Part shown: piece after piece, positions 7,554 to 18,397 of the stretch
Position numbering within the stretch: the first letter of the stretch is position 1
Layout of the letters: every line of letters begins with the position of its first letter
NCBI GenBank assembly: GCA_947378465.1
Contig: CANCJZ010000003.1
Coordinates: forward strand, 1 to 40,757
Reading direction: 5' to 3'
Length of the DNA: 40,757 nt
From: Flavobacteriaceae bacterium
GTDB taxonomy: Bacteria > Bacteroidota > Bacteroidia > Flavobacteriales > Flavobacteriaceae
Translations under genes and position numbers: made by a program
Notes under the pieces: model-generated
Seen by the model: the letters and a program-made list of their open reading frames with translations, nothing else
Told to the model about the DNA's origin: nothing
Databases searched by the model: none

Positions 7554-9722
7554 ATGAAAAAAATACTAACTCTAATTTTATTGTTTCACTTCATTTTGCT
7601 TTCTGCTCAAAATGAAGTAGCCAAAAAGGTTCAAGAATACCACAATCAAAATGTAAGCTTTACTCCTTTAACAATTCTCACCCCTTCCAATAGTATTGCC
7701 ACAACAGAGGTTGACAAAGTAGTCAATAATGCTACTTTGGCCACTATCAACAGCAATCAGTTGAATGATATTGTAACGCATAGGTATCCATTTATTGAAC
7801 TTTCGATACCTTATAATAATTCCATTATAGTGGTTCAATTGTATCAAGCGGATTTGTTTCACGACAACTTCCATGTGGATACCAATAGACAAAAAAACAT
7901 CCCTTATCAAGCAGGGGTTTATTATCGAGGGATTGTGAAAAACGATTTTCATTCTGTAGTATCGTTCAATTTTTTCAATAATGAATGTAACGGAATTATC
8001 TCTAGTGATAATTTGGCTAATTTAGTGGTTGCAAAACTTAAAAAGCCCAATAACACTTTGGATTATATAGTGTATTCAGATAGTAATTTAAAAATTGCAG
8101 GCGATTTTAAATGTGCTGCAAAATTTGATGAATCTACACCGTTGGATATGTCGACATCCAATAAAACTACGGTAGTAAAATGTATTTCAATGTATTTTGA
8201 AATCGATAATGATTTGTACAATGCCAACAATAGCGATACGGTTCAAACGACCAATTGGATGACTTCAATGTTTAGTAATATCCAAACTTTATATGCTAAC
8301 GATGGAATTACGGTTAACTTAAAATCCATGTATATTTGGACCGATCAGGATCCTTATGAAGGGATTGGTTCCTCCTCTTCCGATTATTTATATGCTTTTA
8401 ATGGACACACTCCTATTTTTGATGGGGATGTAGGACAATTAATAGGTATTGATCCAGGAGGATTAGGTGGAGTGGCTGTAACAATTAATGGTTTGTGCTC
8501 TTCAAACAATTTCAGTTATGCGGATATTTATGACACTTACTCGACAGTGCCTGTTTTTTCTTGGAACATCGAATGTATGACTCATGAATTTGGACACCTT
8601 TTAGGCTCTCCTCACACACATGGTTGTTATTGGAATGGCAATAATACCGCTATCGATGGATGTGGACAACAAGCAGGATATACAGAAGGAACCTGCGCCC
8701 AAGGACCTATTCCAAATGCAGCAGTTAAAGGAACTATTATGAGTTATTGTCATTTAATTTCAGGAGTGGGAATTAATTTTAATAATGGCTTTAGTACGCA
8801 ACCTAAAAATGTAATTCTTAATGCCATTAATGCGGCTACTTGTTTGAGCTCTGACTGTATAAATATCTGTACCAATACAATTTCCCAATTGAATATTGAT
8901 ACCGTTACTAGCACCTCTGCAAGTTTTTCATGGGTGGATGCCTCATCTGCTTCTTGGGAAGTTGCGGTTTATGCTTATGGAACTACCCCTACAACTTGGA
9001 CTACAGTTACGGTGAACTCGTATTCAATTTCAGGATTGAATCCTAATACCTATTATCAAATCGCGGTGCGACCAACTTGTTCCTCGGGTTTAATCGCTCC
9101 AGTTAAAGATTTGATTTTTGCTACGGCTACTAATTTCTGTAGTGGTATTGATATCTATGATACGGGAGGTGCAAATGCGAATTATGACGATATGGAAACC
9201 ATCATTCGAACTATTATACCAGATGTTCCTAATAAAGCGATTGTTTTGACTTTTTCCGTATTTAATTTAGAACAAGATTATGATTACTTCTATGTATACG
9301 ATGGGAATTCAACGGCTGCTCCAGACTTAACAGGAGGTGGAGCTACTGGAAATACATTGCCTGGACCTTATACTTCTTCGGCTGTAGATGGTTCATTGAC
9401 GATGAAGTTTACTTCGGATCAAGCGGTAAACTATGATGGTTTTGCGGCTACGATTTCATGTACCGCTAATTTAGGAGTGTCGAGTTATGGCTATACTGAT
9501 TTTAGTTATTCGCCAAATCCTACTAATAATAAAGTTACGATTACCTCCAAAACCCCAATGAGTGAGTTGACAGTTTATTCTATTGCGGGACAAATATTGT
9601 ATCACAATACTATCGGCGATCTTTCTACTACTATAGATATTAGCTCATTTGCTACTGGAACTTATTTCTTTAAACTGAAATTTGAGGAGAAAGAAGTAAA
9701 CTTTAAAATATTAAAAATGTAA
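7554..9722 (+). CDS. Secreted zinc metalloprotease (metzincin) with FN3, CUB and T9SS sorting domains
   Basis: This 722-residue protein starts with a signal peptide (to about SAQ19) and a propeptide-like region to about residue 200. The catalytic domain carries the metzincin motif HEFGHLLGSPH (zinc ligands H344, H348, H354; E345) and a Met-turn at GTIMSYCH (M396), with cysteines typical of the reprolysin-like M12B group. A fibronectin III-like domain follows (about 446-525), then a CUB-like domain (about 533-640) with paired cysteines and YDYFYVYDG. The C-terminus (about 650-722) is a T9SS type A sorting domain: SPNPTNN, VYSIAGQ, TGTYFFKL. It should be secreted or surface-attached by the T9SS and digest extracellular protein. 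It stands alone between YraN and gdhA; porZ (11310) is nearby. Confidence 0.93.
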   Translation: MKKILTLILLFHFILLSAQNEVAKKVQEYHNQNVSFTPLTILTPSNSIATTEVDKVVNNATLATINSNQLNDIVTHRYPFIELSIPYNNSIIVVQLYQADLFHDNFHVDTNRQKNIPYQAGVYYRGIVKNDFHSVVSFNFFNNECNGIISSDNLANLVVAKLKKPNNTLDYIVYSDSNLKIAGDFKCAAKFDESTPLDMSTSNKTTVVKCISMYFEIDNDLYNANNSDTVQTTNWMTSMFSNIQTLYANDGITVNLKSMYIWTDQDPYEGIGSSSSDYLYAFNGHTPIFDGDVGQLIGIDPGGLGGVAVTINGLCSSNNFSYADIYDTYSTVPVFSWNIECMTHEFGHLLGSPHTHGCYWNGNNTAIDGCGQQAGYTEGTCAQGPIPNAAVKGTIMSYCHLISGVGINFNNGFSTQPKNVILNAINAATCLSSDCINICTNTISQLNIDTVTSTSASFSWVDASSASWEVAVYAYGTTPTTWTTVTVNSYSISGLNPNTYYQIAVRPTCSSGLIAPVKDLIFATATNFCSGIDIYDTGGANANYDDMETIIRTIIPDVPNKAIVLTFSVFNLEQDYDYFYVYDGNSTAAPDLTGGGATGNTLPGPYTSSAVDGSLTMKFTSDQAVNYDGFAATISCTANLGVSSYGYTDFSYSPNPTNNKVTITSKTPMSELTVYSIAGQILYHNTIGDLSTTIDISSFATGTYFFKLKFEEKEVNFKILKM

Positions 9723-9767
9723 TTTTAACCCTTAATAAACCCTTTTTGATAGAATAAAATAAAAAAA

Positions 9768-9799
9768 TTGCGCCAATATTTTTAGAAAATGTATATTTG
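9768..9799 (+). promoter_or_regulatory. gdhA promoter
   Basis: TTG (9768-9770) and TATATTTG (9792-9799) are separated by 21 nt, a full match to the Bacteroidota -33/-7 promoter. The ATG of gdhA follows 45 bp later. Confidence 0.75.
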
Positions 9800-9841
9800 T
9801 GCGATTTAACGAAAACGATTTCTTAAACATTAATAGTATAA

Positions 9842-11188
<1,347 letters not shown>

Positions 11189-11210
11189 TAACCAACCACT
11201 TAATTTTGTT

Positions 11211-11244
11211 AAAAACCCTCTTTATTTTTAAAGAGGGTTTTTTT
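11211..11244 (+). terminator. Rho-independent terminator after gdhA
   Basis: A 14-bp perfect stem (AAAAACCCTCTTTA with its complement) with a TTTT loop is followed by T residues. It begins 22 bp after the gdhA stop codon. Confidence 0.9.
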
Positions 11245-11283
11245 ATTGTGCTATATGAAAAGCATTATAATTGCGTTTTATAC

Positions 11284-11291
11284 TATATTTG
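11284..11291 (+). promoter_or_regulatory. -7 element upstream of porZ
   Basis: TATATTTG matches TAnnTTTG and lies 18 bp before the ATG at 11310. There is no TTG at the expected distance upstream. Confidence 0.45.
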
Positions 11292-11309
11292 TCCTATTAT
11301 TAGAATGTA

Positions 11310-13622
11310 ATGCGTAGAAGACTGTTTATTATTGCTTTTCAAATTTTAGTTCTTGCCTCATTTGCTCAAAGCAATCAAAAATGGCAAGGATATTTTTCCT
11401 ATAATTCAATTACTGATATTTCTGAATCTCCTGAGGCCATTTATGCTTCTTCTGAAAACGCCCTCTTTTCCCAAAACCCAGCCACTCAAGCTTTAAAAAC
11501 GATTAACTCTATTGATGGACTAAAAGCGGAAACCATCACGGCTATTTATAGAAGTCAAACTTCAAATATGATTTTTGTTGGAAATAGTAATGGGTTATTA
11601 TTGATTGTGAATTCTGATGGAACCATTATTCAAAGAAGAGGAATTATCGACGTGCTCCCTATTCCTCCTACGATTAAATCTATTAACCATTTTTTAGAAT
11701 ATAATGGTAAAATATATCTTTCTTGTGATTATGGTATTTCTGTATTCGATTTAAGTTCTATGGAATTTGGAGATACTTACTATATTGGTGCAAATGGAAA
11801 TACGGAAAAGATTTACCAAACTACTATTTTTAATAACGAAATTTATGCTGTAACTCAAAATTACGGTATCAAAAAAGCCTTAATTAGCAACCCTGATTTG
11901 GTTGATTTTAGTCAATGGTCTCAATTCAATTCGGGTTATTGGAATGGAATTACCACATTTAATAACCAATTGGTAGCGGCTAACACGGATCAGCATATTT
12001 ACAAATTTGTAAACACCACTCCTCAAGCGATACTTTCTCTAAGCATGCCTTGTATTGATATTCGAAGCTACGGGGATAAGCTGATTGTTTGTGCCGCTAA
12101 TGAAATGTATGTAACGGATACCTCTTTCAGTCAGTTGGCCCATATACAAAACAATCAAGTCCAAAGTCTTTCGCCTACTTTTACGTGTGCTACGGTCATC
12201 AATAACATAATTTATATTGGTTCGACGGCTAATGGAGTAATCTCCTGTCCTATTTCAAGTCTGAGTAGTTTTGAAATAATAATGCCTAATGGGCCTATAC
12301 AAAACAGCATTTTCCGTTTGAGAAAAACATCCACTACCCTTTGGGCTTTGTACGGGAGTTATTCCAGATACTATAATCCCTACAACCCTGGTTTAGGGCA
12401 ATATCCGATCAGTAAATATACTACTCAAAATGGGTGGGATATGATTCCTTACTCCCAGTTATTAGGGGCCAAATCACTTTCAAATATTGCAGTTTCACCC
12501 AATAATGAAAACATCATGTATGTTAGTTCTTATTTTTCGGGACTGTTAAAAGTAGAGAATGGTGTGGCTACACAATTGTATAACAATACCAATACGGGCG
12601 CAAATGGGAATGGTTTGGAAACTTTGGTCGACCCTTCCAATCCTTCGTATGGTCCTGATGTTAGAATTAATGGACCCGTATTTGATCGCAATGGGAATTT
12701 ATGGATGACCAACAATATGGTCAATAAAGGGCTAAAAGAATTGAAGAGTAATGGAACTTGGCAATCCTATGATTTATCCACCATTATTGGAGGTGCTACT
12801 GCGGAAAGTTATGCCATTCCTAACGTTGATAAAAACGGAACAAAATGGATTTCTTCAGAGCATAATGGATTAATTGCATTCAACGAAAGTGTCAACAAAC
12901 ACATGACTTTTGTTACTGGTACAGATGGAAATCTACCTGACACGAGTGTTCGTTGTACCGCGATTGACAATAAAAATCAACTTTGGATTGGAACGGCCAG
13001 AGGATTGCGAATTATTCAAAGTGTCGATCAATTTTTGTCCGAAACAGACATTCAAACGAAAGCGATCATTATTCTTGAAAATGATTTAGCACAAGAATTA
13101 TTTTACGAACAATTTATATTAGATATCGCTGTTGATGGAGCCAATCGCAAATGGGTTTCTATTTCTGATTCGGGTGTCTATTTAGTTTCATCCAATGGTC
13201 AGGAAACTATTTATCATTTTACAAAAGACAATTCGCCTCTTCCAAGTAATAATATTTTAGATATTGAAATCGATGGAGTTACGGGAGATGTTTATTTTGC
13301 TACTGATAAGGGATTAGTCGCTTATAAAGGAACGGCTACTAAACCAAGTGATAATTTGAGCGATGTATATGTTTACCCGAATCCAGTGCGTCCAGAATAT
13401 TCAGGAACAGTCAAAATAAGCGGTTTGACCAATAAAGCCAATGTCAAAATCACGGATATTGAAGGGAACTTAGTGTATGAAACCACTTCAGAAGGAGGGA
13501 CTATTGAATGGGATACTACTGCATTTGGAAAATATAGAGTGGCCTCAGGAGTATACATGATCTTTGTGGCTTCTTCGGACGCTTCCGATACCATTGTAAA
13601 AAAAGTAATGATTATTCGATAA
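11310..13622 (+). CDS. porZ: PorZ-like type IX secretion component
   Basis: PorZ is a surface protein of the T9SS attachment complex. In Porphyromonas it helps deliver anionic LPS to the PorU sortase. This 770-residue protein (P. gingivalis PorZ is similar in length) has a signal peptide ending near ASFAQ and then the conserved start WQGYFSYNSITDI. Two regulator-type beta-propellers follow, visible as repeated blade motifs such as GTKWISSEHNGLIAF and NQLWIGTARGLRII. The C-terminus (about 685-770) is a CTD-like sorting domain with VYPNPVRPEY, ITDIEGNLVY and ASGVYMIFV. The gene lies directly upstream of recO. Another propeller protein with a T9SS tail is the alternative, but the N-terminal sequence, size and neighbour favour PorZ. 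Confidence 0.85.
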   Translation: MRRRLFIIAFQILVLASFAQSNQKWQGYFSYNSITDISESPEAIYASSENALFSQNPATQALKTINSIDGLKAETITAIYRSQTSNMIFVGNSNGLLLIVNSDGTIIQRRGIIDVLPIPPTIKSINHFLEYNGKIYLSCDYGISVFDLSSMEFGDTYYIGANGNTEKIYQTTIFNNEIYAVTQNYGIKKALISNPDLVDFSQWSQFNSGYWNGITTFNNQLVAANTDQHIYKFVNTTPQAILSLSMPCIDIRSYGDKLIVCAANEMYVTDTSFSQLAHIQNNQVQSLSPTFTCATVINNIIYIGSTANGVISCPISSLSSFEIIMPNGPIQNSIFRLRKTSTTLWALYGSYSRYYNPYNPGLGQYPISKYTTQNGWDMIPYSQLLGAKSLSNIAVSPNNENIMYVSSYFSGLLKVENGVATQLYNNTNTGANGNGLETLVDPSNPSYGPDVRINGPVFDRNGNLWMTNNMVNKGLKELKSNGTWQSYDLSTIIGGATAESYAIPNVDKNGTKWISSEHNGLIAFNESVNKHMTFVTGTDGNLPDTSVRCTAIDNKNQLWIGTARGLRIIQSVDQFLSETDIQTKAIIILENDLAQELFYEQFILDIAVDGANRKWVSISDSGVYLVSSNGQETIYHFTKDNSPLPSNNILDIEIDGVTGDVYFATDKGLVAYKGTATKPSDNLSDVYVYPNPVRPEYSGTVKISGLTNKANVKITDIEGNLVYETTSEGGTIEWDTTAFGKYRVASGVYMIFVASSDASDTIVKKVMIIR

Positions 13623-13634
13623 ACAAGAGTCAGC

Positions 13635-13657
13635 CCTTTCTCTACTAAGGGTTTTTA
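13635..13657 (+). terminator. Weak terminator-like hairpin between porZ and recO
   Basis: CCCTT (13635-13639) pairs with AAGGG (13648-13652), followed by five T. The stem has only 5 bp and the recO ATG comes 2 bp later, so at most it is a partial terminator. Confidence 0.35.
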
Positions 13658-13658
13658 C

Positions 13659-14372
13659 ATGCTAGTCAAAACCAAAGCCATTGTTATTTCAGCTCTAAAA
13701 TATCAAGAAAAAAGCTTGATTGTGAAATGCTTTACAGAATCGGATGGTTTAAAATCTTATTTTGTTCAAAGTGCTTATTCAAATAAAAAAGCCAATCAAA
13801 AAATAGCCTATTTCCAACCGCTTAATTTATTGGAAATAGAAGCCAATCATAAAAATAAAGGGACGCTTGAGCATTTTAAAGAAATCAAACTTTCCCATAC
13901 CTATCACAGCATCAATACGGATGTAGTTAAAAGTACCATTGTTCTCTTTTTATCGGAGATATTACACCATAGCATTCATGAAGAAGAAAAAAATGAAGAT
14001 TTGTTTTTCTTTCTTCAAACTGCTTTTCTATGGCTCGACACCCATGATGAGGTCGCCAATTTCCATTTGATTTTGATGCTTGAAATCACTAAATTTTTTG
14101 GTTTTTATCCTGATTTGTCGCAATTAGAATTTGATTATTTTGATCTTAATGAAGGTGTTTTTACCCCCTTTCAAGGAATCAATGGGCTTTCGCAACATCA
14201 AACGCATTTACTCAAAAAGGCTCTTCATTTAAAATTCGATTCTGATCAAAAAACCTTTGCCGGAATTGAACGACAAATAGTCCTCAAAATCCTTTTAGAC
14301 TATTACAGTATCCATTTGGATGGATTTAAAAAGCCAAAATCATTAGAGGTTCTGAAAGAGGTCTTTTCTTAA
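13659..14372 (+). CDS. recO: DNA repair protein RecO
   Basis: RecO helps load RecA on single-stranded DNA coated with SSB in the RecFOR pathway and anneals complementary strands. The 237-residue protein begins with the family signature MLVKTKAIVISALKYQEKS, the start of an OB-fold. The typical helical RecO_C domain follows, with FHLILMLEITKFFGFYPD around residues 140-160. The zinc-finger cysteines found in some RecO proteins are absent, as in many Bacteroidota. It starts 36 bp after porZ and may be co-transcribed with it. A gap of about 150 bp separates it from ileS. Confidence 0.93.
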   Translation: MLVKTKAIVISALKYQEKSLIVKCFTESDGLKSYFVQSAYSNKKANQKIAYFQPLNLLEIEANHKNKGTLEHFKEIKLSHTYHSINTDVVKSTIVLFLSEILHHSIHEEEKNEDLFFFLQTAFLWLDTHDEVANFHLILMLEITKFFGFYPDLSQLEFDYFDLNEGVFTPFQGINGLSQHQTHLLKKALHLKFDSDQKTFAGIERQIVLKILLDYYSIHLDGFKKPKSLEVLKEVFS

Positions 14373-14526
14373 TTTTACCCTTATTATTTTATTAAAAAAA
14401 AGGAAATTCTAGCGACTAATTATTCTTTCTCAATTAATGACTAAAGAACTGCTATTTTCTTTTCCTCTTTTACAAGAATTAGTCAAAATTCCTTACTTTC
14501 GCAAATTGATTTTAGATAACGATAAA

Positions 14527-17500
14527 ATGAGTACAAAATTTACTGAATACAAAGGACTTGACCTACCAACGGTAGCATCTGAAGTTCTTGATTTTTGGAA
14601 AAAAGAAAATGTTTTTGAGAAAAGTGTAAGCACTCGTGAAGGAAACCCTCCTTATGTGTTTTTTGAAGGTCCGCCTTCGGCAAATGGATTACCTGGAATT
14701 CACCACGTAATGGCTCGTGCGATTAAAGATATTTTCTGTCGTTATAAAACTCAGAAAGGTTTTCAAGTAAAACGTAAAGCTGGTTGGGATACCCACGGAT
14801 TGCCCGTTGAACTTGGAACCGAGAAAGAATTAGGCATCACCAAAGAAGATATTGGAAAAACCATCTCGGTAGAAGAATACAACGAAGCGTGTAAACGCAC
14901 TGTTATGCGTTATACCGATGTATGGAATGACCTTACCGAAAAAATGGGGTATTGGGTTGATATGGAAGATCCATATGTCACCTACAAATCCAAATATATG
15001 GAAACCGTTTGGTGGTTGTTGAAACAAATCTACAACAAGGATTTATTGTACAAAGGATATACGATACAACCGTATTCGCCTAAAGCGGGTACCGGTCTTT
15101 CTTCCCACGAAGTTAACCAACCAGGAAGTTACAGGGATGTAACCGATACAACGGTAGTTGCACAGTTCAAAACCATCAGCGATACTTTGCCAAGCTTTTT
15201 ACAAGGCTTTGGCGAGGTTCATATCTTGGCTTGGACCACTACTCCTTGGACCCTACCTTCCAATACCGCTTTAACTGTTGGACCAAAAATAGATTATGTA
15301 TTGGTGGAAACCTTTAATCAATATACGTTCCGACCTGTAAAAGTGGTTTTGGCTAAAAATCTAGTAGGAAAACAATTTGGTAAAACATTCTTTGAAACTG
15401 CTGAAGCATCCGATTTTGAAAACTTTAAAGAAGGAGATAAAAAGATTCCATACCAAATCCTAGCTGAATGCAAAGGAGCCGACTTAGTAGGAATCCGCTA
15501 TGAGCAATTAATGCCATTGGCCTTACCGTATCAAAATCCTGAAAATGCATTTCGTGTAATTTCTGGTGATTTCGTAACCACCGAAGATGGAACGGGTATT
15601 GTACATACCGCGCCTACCTTTGGAGCCGACGATGCCAAAGTGGCCAAAGAAGCTACTCCTGAAGTACCGCCAATGTTAGTGTTAGATGCTAATGGCAATC
15701 CAGTACCGCTGGTTGATTTGCAAGGAAAATTCATCACTGGTCTAGGAGTGTACTCTGAAAAATATGTAAAGAATGAATATTACAACGAGGGAGAAGCCCC
15801 CGAGCGTTCAGCTGATGTTGAAATTGCCATCCAATTAAAAGAAGAAAACAAAGCCTTTAAGGTTGAAAAATACGTCCACAGTTATCCACATTGTTGGAGA
15901 ACGGACAAACCTATTTTATACTACCCACTTGATTCTTGGTTCATCAAAGTGACCGAAATCAAAGACCGTATGTTTGACTTGAACGAAACCATCAACTGGA
16001 AGCCTAAAGCTACTGGTGAAGGACGTTTTGGAAATTGGTTAAAGAATGCCAACGACTGGAATTTATCCCGTTCAAGATATTGGGGTATTCCATTGCCAAT
16101 ATGGAGAACTGAGGACAAAACCGAAGAAGTATTAATCGGTTCTGTAGAAGAGTTGTACAACGCTATTGAGCAATCCATCGCGGCAGGTTTCCAAAAAGAA
16201 AACCCATTCCAAGGTTTTGTTGTAGGAAATATGAGTGAGGAAAACTATGACTTAGTGGATCTTCACAAAAATGTAGTGGATAACATTGTATTAGTATCGC
16301 CATCAGGCAAACCAATGAAACGCGAAAGTGATTTGATTGACGTTTGGTTTGATTCAGGCGCGATGCCTTATGCGCAATGGCATTATCCATTTGAAAACAA
16401 AGATTTAATAGAAGAAAACAAAGCCTTCCCAGCCGACTTTATTGCGGAAGGGGTCGACCAAACTCGTGGATGGTTCTATACCTTACACGCAATTGGAACC
16501 TTAGTTTTTGACAAAATAGCCTATAAAAATGTTGTTTCTAACGGATTAGTTTTAGACAAAAATGGACAAAAAATGTCCAAACGTCTAGGCAATGCCGTAG
16601 ATCCATTTACCACATTAGCAGAATACGGTCCTGATGCAACGCGTTGGTATATGATTTCCAATGCCAACCCTTGGGATAACTTAAAATTTGATATCGAAGG
16701 AGTAGCAGAAGTGCGTCGTAAGTTCTTTGGAACTTTGTACAACACCTATTCGTTCTTTAGTTTGTATGCTAATATCGATGGTTTTAATTATGCAGAGGCT
16801 GAAATTCCATTAAAAGAACGTCCTGAAATAGACCGTTGGATTTTATCTGAATTGCATACTTTAATCAAAACAGTTGACGAAGCTTATGCTGATTATGAAC
16901 CTACAAAAGCGGCTCGTGCCATCTCAGACTTTGTTCAAGAAAACTTGAGCAACTGGTATGTACGTTTGTGCAGAAGAAGATTCTGGAAAGGCGAATACGG
17001 TACAGATAAGATTGCAGCTTATCAAACGCTTTACACTTGTTTGCTTAATGTAGCCAAATTAGCGGCTCCTATTGCACCATTCTTTATGGACAAGTTGTAT
17101 ACAGATTTGGTAAACGCTACTGGAAGCGAGGAATTTACTAGTGTTCACTTGGCAAATTTCCCTGTTTCAGTTGAAAACTTTGTTGATAAATCCTTAGAGA
17201 GCAAAATGATGAAAGCGCAGACGGTTTCTTCCTTAGTATTATCCCTTCGTAAGAAAGAGATGATAAAAGTGCGTCAACCGTTGCAAAAGGTTATGATTCC
17301 TGTACTTGACGAGAATCAACGCGCCGAAATTGAAGCGGTTTCCGACCTGATTAAAGCCGAAGTAAACGTCAAAGAAGTTACTCTTTTAGACGATGCATCG
17401 GGAGTATTAGTGAAGCAAATTAAGCCTAATTTCAAGACTCTTGGGCCTCGATTTGGTAAGGATATGGGATTGATTTCCAAAGAAATACAACAGTTCACTC

Positions 17501-17928
17501 CGGAACAAATCAATGCCATTGATGCCAACGGTAGTATCGAAATTGTCATTTCAGGAAATAGTATTACTTTAACATCCGAAGATGTGGAGATTACTTCTCA
17601 AGATATACCAGGTTGGTTAGTGGCCAGTGCCAACGGAATTACCGTTGCTTTAGACATCACTATTTCGCCTGAATTAAAACAAGAAGGTATCGCAAGAGAA
17701 CTGGTTAATAGAATTCAAAATATCAGAAAAGATTCTGGTTTTGAAGTTACTGACAAAATTAAAGTAAGTCTTCAACGGAGTGGAGAATTAGAACAAGCGA
17801 TTAACAATAATAAAGCATACATCATGTCAGAAACCTTAACAGAGGCATTGACTTTTGAAGATACAATTTCTAATGGTGTAGAAATAGAGTTTGATGATAT
17901 AAAAACAAGAATAATAATCTCAAAATAG
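14527..17928 (+). CDS. ileS: Isoleucyl-tRNA synthetase
   Basis: This class I synthetase charges tRNA-Ile. With the start at ATG 14527 the protein has 1133 residues, normal for Bacteroidota. An ATG at 14437 is in frame but adds 30 residues not fitting the family start MSTKFTEYKGLDLP. The HIGH-type motif is PGIHH (H59, H60), the usual variant in this phylum. The editing domain includes WTTTPWTLPSNTAL. The second signature KMSKR lies at 682-686, and an anticodon-binding helical domain follows around 800-950. Post-transfer editing of valine is expected from the family. No T-box or other leader was recognised. The downstream DksA-like gene starts 6 bp after the stop, so ileS heads an operon. Confidence 0.96.
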   Translation: MSTKFTEYKGLDLPTVASEVLDFWKKENVFEKSVSTREGNPPYVFFEGPPSANGLPGIHHVMARAIKDIFCRYKTQKGFQVKRKAGWDTHGLPVELGTEKELGITKEDIGKTISVEEYNEACKRTVMRYTDVWNDLTEKMGYWVDMEDPYVTYKSKYMETVWWLLKQIYNKDLLYKGYTIQPYSPKAGTGLSSHEVNQPGSYRDVTDTTVVAQFKTISDTLPSFLQGFGEVHILAWTTTPWTLPSNTALTVGPKIDYVLVETFNQYTFRPVKVVLAKNLVGKQFGKTFFETAEASDFENFKEGDKKIPYQILAECKGADLVGIRYEQLMPLALPYQNPENAFRVISGDFVTTEDGTGIVHTAPTFGADDAKVAKEATPEVPPMLVLDANGNPVPLVDLQGKFITGLGVYSEKYVKNEYYNEGEAPERSADVEIAIQLKEENKAFKVEKYVHSYPHCWRTDKPILYYPLDSWFIKVTEIKDRMFDLNETINWKPKATGEGRFGNWLKNANDWNLSRSRYWGIPLPIWRTEDKTEEVLIGSVEELYNAIEQSIAAGFQKENPFQGFVVGNMSEENYDLVDLHKNVVDNIVLVSPSGKPMKRESDLIDVWFDSGAMPYAQWHYPFENKDLIEENKAFPADFIAEGVDQTRGWFYTLHAIGTLVFDKIAYKNVVSNGLVLDKNGQKMSKRLGNAVDPFTTLAEYGPDATRWYMISNANPWDNLKFDIEGVAEVRRKFFGTLYNTYSFFSLYANIDGFNYAEAEIPLKERPEIDRWILSELHTLIKTVDEAYADYEPTKAARAISDFVQENLSNWYVRLCRRRFWKGEYGTDKIAAYQTLYTCLLNVAKLAAPIAPFFMDKLYTDLVNATGSEEFTSVHLANFPVSVENFVDKSLESKMMKAQTVSSLVLSLRKKEMIKVRQPLQKVMIPVLDENQRAEIEAVSDLIKAEVNVKEVTLLDDASGVLVKQIKPNFKTLGPRFGKDMGLISKEIQQFTPEQINAIDANGSIEIVISGNSITLTSEDVEITSQDIPGWLVASANGITVALDITISPELKQEGIARELVNRIQNIRKDSGFEVTDKIKVSLQRSGELEQAINNNKAYIMSETLTEALTFEDTISNGVEIEFDDIKTRIIISK

Positions 17929-17934
17929 TAAAAT

Positions 17935-18315
17935 ATGGTAGAGGAAAAAACGAGATACTCTGATGCCGATTTGGCAGAGTTCAAAGAAATTATATTAAAA
18001 AAAATAGATAAAGCACAGGCCGATCTAGATTTGATTAAGAGTGCTTATATGAATGACCTTAATAATGGAACTGACGACACTTCTCCTACCTTTAAAGCTT
18101 TTGAAGAAGGAAGTGAAACCATGTCTAAAGAGGCCAATTCGCAACTAGCTATTCGCCAAGAAAAATTCATTCGCGATTTGAAAAACGCACTTTTCAGAGT
18201 AGAAAACAAAACCTATGGAATCTGTAAAGTAACTGGAAAGCTAATCGGAAAAGAAAGATTGAAAATTGTTCCTCACGCAACAATGAGTATTGAGGCAAAG
18301 AACCTTCAACGATAA
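17935..18315 (+). CDS. DksA/TraR-family protein with degenerate zinc finger
   Basis: This 126-residue protein has the DksA-like plan: a long N-terminal coiled-coil (about 10-80) and a C-terminal zinc-finger-like segment beginning YGICKVTGKLIGKERL. DksA proteins bind in the RNA polymerase secondary channel and adjust transcription with (p)ppGpp. Of the four zinc cysteines, only the first remains; the others are replaced (CKVT instead of CxxC, and TMSI at the second pair). Such cysteine-poor versions are usual in flavobacteria, so I read this as a lineage feature rather than decay. It lies 6 bp after ileS and is followed by a terminator and lspA, the conserved ileS-dksA-like-lspA order. RNA polymerase binding is inferred from the family. 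Confidence 0.88.
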   Translation: MVEEKTRYSDADLAEFKEIILKKIDKAQADLDLIKSAYMNDLNNGTDDTSPTFKAFEEGSETMSKEANSQLAIRQEKFIRDLKNALFRVENKTYGICKVTGKLIGKERLKIVPHATMSIEAKNLQR

Positions 18316-18336
18316 TACCAATCTAATGACAATATT

Positions 18337-18362
18337 AACGCTCCTTTTGGAGCGTTTTTTTT
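18337..18362 (+). terminator. Rho-independent terminator after the DksA-like gene
   Basis: AACGCTCC and GGAGCGTT form an 8-bp stem around TTTT, followed by a run of T. It ends the ileS operon, and the lspA -7 element follows 10 bp later. Confidence 0.9.
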
Positions 18363-18372
18363 AAAATAATTC

Positions 18373-18380
18373 TATTTTTG
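18373..18380 (+). promoter_or_regulatory. -7 element of the lspA promoter
   Basis: TATTTTTG matches TAnnTTTG, 17 bp before the ATG. A TTG (18347-18349) lies 23 nt upstream inside the preceding terminator, slightly further than usual. Confidence 0.55.
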
Positions 18381-18397
18381 CACACAAAATTAAGATA

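Noticed and set aside
11310..13622. Two-component hybrid sensor, suggested by regulator-type propeller repeats
   Set aside because: There is no kinase or response-regulator domain; the protein ends in a T9SS-type domain.
14437..14526. Longer N-terminus for IleRS
   Set aside because: The extra 30 residues do not resemble IleRS starts, and MSTKFTEYKGLDLP at 14527 does.
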